Shown here piece by piece: positions 24,321-37,630 of a stretch of DNA of 37,630 nt. Position numbers and translations under genes: made by a program. The stretch's first letter is position 1. Every line of letters starts with the position of its first letter. The stretch is from Nephromyces sp. MM_2019 (taxonomy: Eukaryota > Apicomplexa > Aconoidasida > Nephromycida), in the NCBI GenBank assembly GCA_015657535.1, contig JADHZB010001165.1, positions 1 to 37,630 on the forward strand, written 5' to 3'. A model generated the notes under the pieces. That model ran no database searches and was not told the DNA's origin. It was given only the letters and a program-made list of their open reading frames with translations.

Positions 24321-26335
24321 GAGAGATATTAGCACAGACATATATGTATTTATAGAGATATTCAATAATATATAGATGTATTATATATCTCGGTAGAATT
24401 AATTTAAAATTTATATACTTCACAAGTTTACTTATATTTATACTTTCTTAAAAAGAATTAGTTTCTTAAGTTACCAGACCTCTATTTCCTCTACCTGATA
24501 CACATAGCTACATTACTTAATTTTTTATCTATATAGACATACAATGTACTAAACAAATTAAATTTTTATTTATTTCTAGGAAGTTTTACAAAATATAGGT
24601 TCAAATATAGACGATGAAAAACAATATAAAACAAGCTTGAAGGTAGAATCTTTGTGTGTATATTAATCATTTCTATATACTTCACATAAACTTATACATA
24701 TATATATATATATACGCACACATATAAAAATATACATACAAATACCTATAATACAAACAGACACATACCTATAAGAAATTCATATATATTCACACACATC
24801 CTATACCCACATTTTGACACAAACATACACATATTTTTAATTTTGTTGTGATTATAGGACCAATGTGATGTTGAAATTATTGAAATTAAGAATAAAATTG
24901 AAGATTTAGAAAACAAAATTAGTCAATTAAATTCTTATAAAGATGATGAGGTACACTCTATTTTACACACACTGATAGCCTTACGAAAAATGTGCAGACA
25001 TTTACCTACCTATGTGCATATAGATGTATATATATACATGTATGTGTACCTATTCTCACTGTTATATAAGCTTATGTGTGAAATTTCTTATAAGCATGTG
25101 TGTTAAATTTTATATATACTTAATTGTATATATTAAAATTTTATATTGAGATGTGTGCATATCATTAATCTTTCTTTAAACATGTCTATATTTTCTTATT
25201 CATTATGAAGAAATGTCTGTGTTTGTCTTAGTATGATATAATCATGTGTGTATTCATTTAAACTTTATATAGAACTATGTGTATATATATAATTATAAAA
25301 TATAATATATTTACAGTTTGACCCTATTTCCCTAGTCACCTTCAAAGACAGGGCATCGCAACAGTAAGTAGATTTATAGGGGACTTGAATTACACACAAT
25401 TAAATATATAAAACTAGTACACACAGTTTGATCATTAAATTACATTATATATCTATCTATCAAGATGTATGTAAAGATATTTATACATATTCATACTATG
25501 GTGTGTATATATATATACATGAAATTATACATAATGAAATGTTTGTATATAGTTATGTGTGTATTTACATGAACCTATACATTATGAATTGTGTGGGTGT
25601 ATATAAATTTTTTTTTGTGTGTATTTACATGAATCTATACGTTATGAATTATGTGTGTATTCATCTATATATAATTGTATGTGTGTGTTAATTTGTAAAA
25701 ATCAGAATATTAGATATGACCGCTGAAATAGCAGCTCATGAAGATTTAGTTTTTGAGTTGGACTTAGCCTTCTCTCAAGGACAGAAAGAAGTCAATGAAT
25801 ATCTGAATGTAAGTTTAGACATCAACAACATATATATGTATACAAATTATGTGTATGTGTGTGTTTATATGTACAATGAATATGTTTGTGTGTACGATTT
25901 GAGTAGGGCTATATACTGTTTTCCTTGTTTGTGTGTATTACTTGATATATTTAATCTTAAAGCCGATTAATAATGACACACACAATCCATCACAATATAT
26001 ACACACATTTTGTATATAAATTTCAATTTATTACTCATTATTGTGTTTAGGAACTCCGAAAAAATTATAAAATAATTTTCAATTCTAATGCCATTCTAAA
26101 ATCTGTAAGTTGTATACTTATACATTTATATTCACATAACATTAGCCAATAATTTATACACACTACTCTTTACTCATTCTATACTTAAACCCATAATTGC
26201 ATCTTTTAATCAACTTTCAATATATAATTACGCATATAATATTACATATACAATAATACACATTATACAGCAACATTACAGACCATTTATATTTATACTT
26301 TTTTTCATTTTCAGTTAACGAGTATATCAAGTTAA
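22252..26335 (+). CDS. Tsg101/Vps23-like ESCRT-I subunit, nine exons
   Basis: Exons (+): 22252-22381, 23437-23681, 23915-24148, 24580-24642, 24858-24950, 25317-25363, 25706-25808, 26051-26104, 26315-26335; 990 nt, 329 residues, all junctions GT/AG and in phase. Residues 1-145 form a UEV domain, the catalytically dead E2-like fold that binds ubiquitin and PTAP-type motifs: LLFMNGTIPISFKNQEFYIP (52-71), YPIHAPQCFVTPTQSM (80-95), then NVDQNGFIYHPYLTEW (103-118). Tyr111 sits where active E2 enzymes have their cysteine. A short linker follows, lacking the usual long proline-rich region. A coiled coil lies at about 225-255 (EIIEIKNKIEDLENKISQL), then a C-terminal steadiness box (ILDMTAEIAAHEDLVFELDL, 272-291). 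The protein is shorter than the ~390 residues of human TSG101. It acts in endosomal cargo sorting and membrane scission. Introns are 215-1055 nt and microsatellite-filled. Confidence 0.9.
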
Positions 26336-27092
26336 TCTTTCATTAATAAATTACAGGGCACATACACATATATTTATCTACATTTGTATGACTATTTACA
26401 CACCTTAAGATCAATGTATCAAATATAATATGAATTTAAAAATTTTTCCTACAAAATTAGTTTTTTAGCTTTTAGACATTCTCGTATAAATATTACAGTT
26501 TTACATTCACACACTACAACATTTGTATTCACACATAGTAATACATACACACACATACGCAGCAACACATACACACAAATTAAATACTAGTCAAAAATTT
26601 TTTCTGTGGGATAGCAATGTTTTAAAATATTCAGGCCTATTCAACAATTTTTAAAATATCAATTTTAATATAAATTTCTTTAAGGTGTTTATTTATCAAA
26701 GCTTATGGAGTTACACATTCACATATTACACACTGTGTGTAAAATATATATGGAAAATTGTACTTATGTAAATTACATTAAATAATTCAATTTGTGTAAA
26801 TTATATTACAAAATAGTGCGTATGTGAACTACATAACAAAATTGTGTGTAGAGATTTGTAATTATATATCAATGAGATAGAAAATTCTCTATTTACACCC
26901 ATTCTTATACACTATGAACCAATATAAAATTACAAATGTGTGTATTTTTATTTTATTTATCTCATTTTAGATAGATAAAAATATATCACACATGTGTGTG
27001 TAAATATTGCCTACTTAATAGGACTACAAAATGTGTGTGTTGTGTGTATTTATGCATTTAGATTGTAAACTTTGCATTTTGATTGTGTGTGA
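26336..27092. other. AT-rich 3' flank of the Tsg101 gene, no gene seen
   Basis: AT-rich DNA with mixed CA- and GT-rich patches. No exon chain or RNA gene is recognised. Confidence 0.5.
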
Positions 27093-27124
27093 GCAACACT
27101 AGGCTCTTAGCCTACTGTGATTGC
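27093..27124. ncRNA. Candidate structured RNA: bulged 13-bp hairpin
   Basis: A locally GC-rich island folds as GCAA/TTGC (4 bp), CAC/GTG (3 bp), TAGGCT/AGCCTA (6 bp) around a CTT loop, with a 1-nt and a 2-nt bulge on the 3' side. In DNA this AT-rich such a stem is unusual. It could be part of a small RNA, with strand unknown. It lies directly next to the proposed stop of the micropeptide gene, so it may alternatively be a 3' UTR structure. Confidence 0.3.
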
Positions 27125-28122
27125 CTAAGTAAAGACGGATGCTGTAAAACAAAATTTAGTTTATAAAATTTTCTATTTTTCATTATTAAATATATATTAA
27201 TGTGTGTATTTGTGTGTCTCTAATTTGTGTATTTCTGTGTGTATGTCTGTACTTGTGTCTGTAAGTGTGTATCTATGTATTTGTGTGGGTGTGTAGATAT
27301 GCGTCTATATTTTATATCTGTGGATTTTGATAGAGTTGCTCTTTGTGTAAATAGTATTGATGCGTGTGTATACATATTGATGTGTCTGGGTTGGGTGAGT
27401 AATAATTAGAAAATTATTTATATAACTATTTGAGCTAATAAATATAGGACTACACACACACACATATTAGGTTAAATTATTATATAATAATTTGTATGTA
27501 TAAATGATATTAAGTGCACATTTACATAATTGTTCGAAAATTCAATGAATTATATGTACACAAAAAGTCTGTACACATACAAAGACTCGATGAAATTATA
27601 TATATATACAAAATAAATTTGTTTAGGCATAAATTCAACAAATTAGACTCACACACAAGAATCAACTAATATATAGACACAAAATATTTATAAATATATC
27701 TTAACACAAACTCAAAATTTAAAAGCATACACACAAAGATTAGTAAGTAATATACGCAGACAAACTAAAATGTTACATATATCATTACAAATTCAAAAAA
27801 TATATTTATACACCCAATTAATTTTCGGCATAGACACAAACTAAAAATATATTTTCACGTGCAAACAAAATATATAATCACCCACAAGCTAAATATATAT
27901 ACAAACACAAACCAAATATACACACACAAATTAAACATATACACACACAAACTAAACATATACACACACAAACTAAACATATACACACACAAACTAAACA
28001 TATACACACACAAACTAAACATATACACACACAAGTAATTTGTAGTACACGTTACCTGAAACAAGTATACACAATACTGCGGTAAATATACCGAGAACCA
28101 CCGTTATAAATTCACTCACCAT
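27125..28122 (-). CDS. Candidate hydrophobic micropeptide, two exons
   Basis: Exon 1 (28122-28056) encodes 22 residues, MVSEFITVVLGIFTAVLCIL plus VS, and ends in a clear donor, TCAG|GTAACG, in phase 1. The stretch is a single transmembrane helix or signal anchor. Two acceptors downstream keep the frame. GTTTTACAG at 27142 adds ASVFT and stops at 27125 (27 residues). TGTGTAG at 27450 adds VLYLLAQIVI and stops (32 residues). In both cases the product is a tiny single-pass membrane protein like small subunits of ER or mitochondrial complexes, but I recognise no family. Further exons could be hidden in the repeat-rich interval. Confidence 0.33.
27911..28032. repeat. About 20-bp minisatellite in the micropeptide intron
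   Basis: Six near-perfect copies of a unit close to ACACACAAACTAAACATATAC, preceded by more diverged copies from about 27,880. Confidence 0.9.
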
Positions 28123-29639
28123 TTTTAATTTGGTGTGTGTAAAAATTTCTAATCTAATTTGTGTATGTACACTGATCTTAGACTGTGTGTAGTTATTTGT
28201 GTGTGTGCTGAAAATGTGATTCTGGTTGAATTTTTATTTGGGTTAATTTTATATTGTGTGTAATCTGTGTGTGTAATTATTTGTGTGAGTAATGCTTTGT
28301 GTGTGTAATTATTTGTGTGGACAGAATTTTCAGTTCACAAAAAATTTGGTAATTTTTGTACTATTAATTTTCAATCAGTCTACACAACACAACTGACTCA
28401 TTTTACTAGTATAGTCTACAAGTATATATATATATATTTATGTGTATGTATTTGTACGTGTATATATGTGTGTACTTTTATTTTTCTTTGTGTAAAAATG
28501 TGTGAGTCTAGATAATAACGTAAATTTTTTTTTGTATATTTATATATCATATGTGTCTATATAAACTTATGTGTGTAATTTAACAATTAAATTGTGTGTA
28601 AATGTGGTTTTGTAGTGAAAATTATGATATTTATTTGTATATAAACACTAATTCATTTTAATTGATGTGCAAAAGCATGTGTGTGTGTGTGTGTGTTAAA
28701 ATTCGTGAACTGTAAGCAAACTTATTAAAAATATGATTTGATAACAAATACTACAAGAAAATGTGTATATAAAAATTGAGCTTTAGAATAAAATAAATAA
28801 AGTGTGTAAAAACAAAATGTTTTTTATATAATTTATATTTCACGAGGGAATTTACACATTTAGAATTCAATTTTTCTATTTATCAAGTTTACATTAGCTC
28901 AACAACACATTAATTCAACATACACAATTCTAATGTGTAGCTAGCGACACACATAGTACACTCACCCACATTCACATATGCTTATGAACAATTACACTCA
29001 CAAAACATTCATACACACACACTACCACATAAAAGGCTTACAAACTTATTTCATCTAAACTCAGTACAACCCATAAGTCAACACAAAAACAAACACACAC
29101 ACATACACATATACAAATATTCACGCACATACACATACATATGTATTTACCCATACAAATTTATATACAAACACACAGTGTATACAAACCTTATTATGTT
29201 TACTTGATTTTACATATACACCTGGAGTATTTAATTTGCCTATTCACAAATTGTACATGAATTCATAGTCCATACTTAAGAACGAAATAGCTAGGCATAC
29301 ACATACAAATACTCACACAAACACACATTCACATATATTAGATCTTATATTCCCTTATTCATATATCATACACATTTTAGCTATACACAATTTGTACAAT
29401 TGACTCATTATAGCCCATATCATTACTCCAAATACATACACACTTACACACACATGATCAGACCCAAACATACACATACAAACATACACACATATACACA
29501 AAAACACACACATATATACACACAAGCACACACACACCCACGCCAACTCATAATCACACATCTACTACTTAATACACACACGCATCTAAAACCTTCTATA
29601 AGCTATCTGTAATAAGGCTACCTTCATCTGATATAATAT

Positions 29640-29682
<43 letters not shown>

Positions 29683-30051
29683 ACACACATACATACATAG
29701 CCTTCATACTAATGCAGCTCAATAAATCACATCCAACTCAACACATATATGTGTTTATATGTTCTAATTTAGATACACTGTGTTTACTTAATTAATCATA
29801 TTCACAAACACATACACACACATACATATAGGCATACACATTCAATTTCTCAGACTCACAAACATAGACCATAGCACACATCAACATACACACTCTACCC
29901 AGATAATACACACATGTTAAATATATATACCAAACTTACTAACTCCCCACATCCGCCCCACTAATACACACTCCCTCTATATACACCCCCCCCCATCTCC
30001 CCTCAACACACATCTACACACACACATACTACACATGATTTCCATATAAAG
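28123..30051. other. Intergenic: GT-rich left half, CA-rich right half
   Basis: Between the divergent micropeptide gene and the RAP-like gene. The + strand is GT-rich to about 28,850 and CA-rich from there to the next start. No gene is supported. A CA-rich run of ORF at 29400-29612 is Thr/His low complexity. Confidence 0.5.
29645..29677. repeat. (AC)n microsatellite
   Basis: Uninterrupted AC repeat of 33 bp followed by imperfect CA sequence. Confidence 0.95.
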
Positions 30052-35186
<5,135 letters not shown>

Positions 35187-35392
35187 AACACACAAATAAT
35201 ACTTTGTATCAAAATTATTTCAATTTATTTTCACTGCACACACACAAAAATAGATACACATACATACAAACACTTACTTATATACATACACACAAATATC
35301 TATATATATATACACACAACAAACCCACACACACAATTTATTTAACTATATATTGAAAAAACATAAAGGTATATTCAAACAATTTATTCATA
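35187..35392. other. Short space between convergent genes
   Basis: 206 bp of CA/TA-rich DNA shared as 3' flank by the RAP-like gene (+) and the unknown six-exon gene (-). No terminator-like element is recognised. Confidence 0.6.
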
Positions 35393-36110
35393 TTATCGTA
35401 TATAAGCATTGTTTTTACACACATTTAATAAATATTTAGACACACACACATTTCTGTATGAATTTAATATTGTTACAAGTTTTTATATGTGTATAATAAA
35501 TGTAAAACTATTTATATTGTGTGTGTGCCTGTCAATATTAGACTATTTATATGTGTGTATGTGTGTGTATGTTTGTATGTGTGTAAGTGTGTGTGTGTGT
35601 GTATGTGTGTAAACTGTTAGTAAATGTTTTATTATGTTTTGGCTTTAAAAATTGATTTTGAATTTGTTGTTATTACCTCAATAATGAGAGTAAAGCAACC
35701 TCATCTAAATTTTAATAATAAATATGTGTATATATATAAACATAAATGTGTGTGTAAGTATATATAAATATATGTATAGATATGTAAATAAATATGTGTG
35801 TGTATGTTTGCGATATAAAAATATATGTGTGCATAGAAAATAGAAGTATATAAATAAGTGTGTATAATATAGAATATGAGTGTGTATATTTACGTTATCA
35901 AAATGTGTATGTGTGTAAAGGATATAGAAATGTGTAAAATAATTAGGTAATTTTACCTCGAATTGTTTTGGGAATTGAAAGTAAATAAAAATTAGCTCCA
36001 GCGAGATGTATTTCATTAGAATTTTCAAAGCTTTGATTACACTGGAATATTTACACACACACACACATAAATATAGATATATATATTTTTTCTTATTTAT
36101 ACACATACAT

Positions 36111-36149
<39 letters not shown>

Positions 36150-37554
36150 GATTGTGTATACTATACATAATATTGTATGTGTATATGTAATATATATATA
36201 TATATATATATAACTATATGTATGTAATAGATAATAATGTGTATGTTTATATATGAATAAAAAATGTGTAAAAAATATATAAATATAGAATAGTGTGTGT
36301 GTGTAATATAACTTACTAAAAAATGTAATACATTTCGTCTAAATTGAATTTCATTTGAAAGAAATTGTTTTATGCGATTAAGTAAATCATTCACACTTGT
36401 GTGTGTAAATGTATTTTCTGATTTATAGACTAATTCTACGCACATGAATTAATTGTTTCAAAGTGTGTATAATTGTGTGTATTTTGTATGTGTGTTTCCA
36501 GTGTGTGTGGATGTGTATATTTATGATTTGTGTGTATTTTCTTAGTGTGTATTTCTAGCTCATATAATTTATCTAGTTTGATAAATATAAAAAATTGTTT
36601 GTGTATATATGTGTGATTTTGTGTGTATATATGTATGTATGTGATTGTCTGTGTAATTGTGTATGTGTGTAATTATATGAGTGAGTGTGTGCGTTTGCTT
36701 GTTATTTGGTATGTATTTGTGTGATTTTTTGAGTGTGTGTATGACACCTTGATTGTATATATATGTGTGTATATGAAATATGTATTATTTTAGTAATGTG
36801 TGTGTACCTTTGTTATCAACAGGTATTTCATGACTCAGTGAATAAATTACAGACTCAATCTTCAAGAGTGTTTCTTCCTAACAAAAATAAGCAGTTTGAA
36901 TAATTAGTTGATAAGTAATAACTCACATTATATACACACACATTCATATAGTTACACACATTTATAAAGTTTTACACATTTGTATAGTTGCATACATTTA
37001 TATAGTTACACAGAGTCTTGTTTCTACTTATTAATAATGTATGTTTCTAATTTCAATGGTGTGTATATGTGTGTGTGTGTATGTAACCATTTCGTTCATT
37101 TTGTAAACTATATATATATGTGTGTATTTGTGTATATGTTTATATTTACATATGTGTATGTATGTGTGTATGTATAACCATTTGATCAAAATAATTATGG
37201 AAATTATTTATGTATGTTTGTTTTCGCAATATATGGAGATTTTTAGCTTGGAAATTCGACTGTATAGATTCAGTAATATAATATATATATGTGTGTGTGT
37301 AATATGTGTGAGTGCATGTGTGTAAATTTTTTGGAGTGTATTTATGTGTGTAGTGTGTAAATGTATGTTATGTATTGAGTAAAATTCTAAGTTATTTATA
37401 TTATATATGTTATTTAGTGTGTGAGTGTATAGTATGTGTGTGTGTTACATAGTGTGTGTGTGTGTAAGAATACCTCGCAAGGATCAGTTAATTCATTAAA
37501 CCTATAGCCTTCAATTGATCTGAATTTATTGAAATAATTTTGTGTTTTAACCAT
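35393..37554 (-). CDS. Six-exon gene, 147-aa protein of unknown function
   Basis: Exons (-): 37554-37474, 36877-36808, 36435-36317, 36041-35957, 35704-35677, 35453-35393; 444 nt, all junctions GT/AG with matching phases, ending in TAA. The predicted protein begins MVKTQNYFNKFRSIEGYRFN and is mostly alpha-helical: EETLLKIESVIYSL, VNDLLNRIKQFLSNEIQFRR, DEVALLSLLRNV. It is soluble, with no signal peptide or membrane segment and four cysteines spread over the second half. The SNEIHLAGANFYLLSIPKTIR segment is the least helical part. I do not recognise a family. Exon 5 is only 28 nt. The 60-nt last exon is the least secure, since it is short and rests on frame and phase alone. The gene is convergent with the RAP-like gene. 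Confidence 0.55.
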
Positions 37555-37630
37555 CAAATTAAAAAATTAGAGATTTGTGTGTGTGTACGTGAAACTTTCA
37601 TTCTTAAATATATATATATATATATATATA
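37555..37630. other. 5' flank of the unknown six-exon gene, window edge
   Basis: AT-rich with a (TA)n run to the window end. No gene is seen. Confidence 0.5.

Noticed and set aside
28315..28515. + frame beginning MWTEFSVHKKFGNF as a gene
   Set aside because: A 14-codon exon-like piece with acceptor and donor can be drawn, but no partner exon of matching phase was found, and the rest is TA/GT repeat.

Overview
The window looks like nuclear DNA of a low-GC, intron-rich protist, most likely an apicomplexan or close alveolate relative. The reasons are the protein families (an ApiAT-like MFS transporter, an ankyrin plus class II histone deacetylase fusion, and a mitochondrial protein resembling the RAP/HPR family), the use of all three standard stop codons, and short AT-rich exons with GT...AG introns. 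I cannot name the genus. Its most striking property is saturation with (GT)n/(CA)n and (TA)n microsatellites in intergenic DNA, in introns and even in exons, where CA tracts are translated as Thr-His runs.

Layout, left to right. 267-708 (-): first exon of an MFS transporter that continues off the left edge. 784-1183 (+): doubtful small two-exon ORF. 1190-5290: GT-rich DNA without a secure gene. 5300-5895 (+): last exons of an unidentified gene. 6008-6676 (+): Fyv7/CCDC59-like rRNA-processing protein. 7089-11736 (-): six-exon gene for an 834-residue protein with fifteen 14-residue repeats. 11897-13654 (-): five-exon gene resembling TFIIH subunit p34/Tfb4. 13655-16434: AT-rich, no gene seen. 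16435-19071 (-): intact single-exon ankyrin-HDAC. 19190-20040: degenerate coding relic, possibly transposase-like. 22252-26335 (+): nine-exon Tsg101/Vps23 (ESCRT-I) gene. 27125-28122 (-): candidate hydrophobic micropeptide. 30052-35186 (+): twelve-exon putative mitochondrial RNA-binding protein. 35393-37554 (-): six-exon gene of unknown function, convergent with the previous one.

The exon models were built by hand from the sequence. Each was accepted because donors and acceptors are GT/AG, codon phases match across every junction, and the spliced total is divisible by three and ends in a stop (990, 2040, 2505, 702 and 444 nt for the five larger models). Homology was judged by eye against remembered family motifs and no search was run. 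The genes are functionally unrelated (transport, rRNA processing, transcription, chromatin, endosomal sorting, organelle RNA) and show no operon-like or cluster logic, as expected for a eukaryotic locus. The most notable points are the presence of a Tsg101 gene, the use of UG-repeat tracts as splice-site context, microsatellite-derived peptide in proteins, and block-wise alternation of GT-rich and CA-rich strands.
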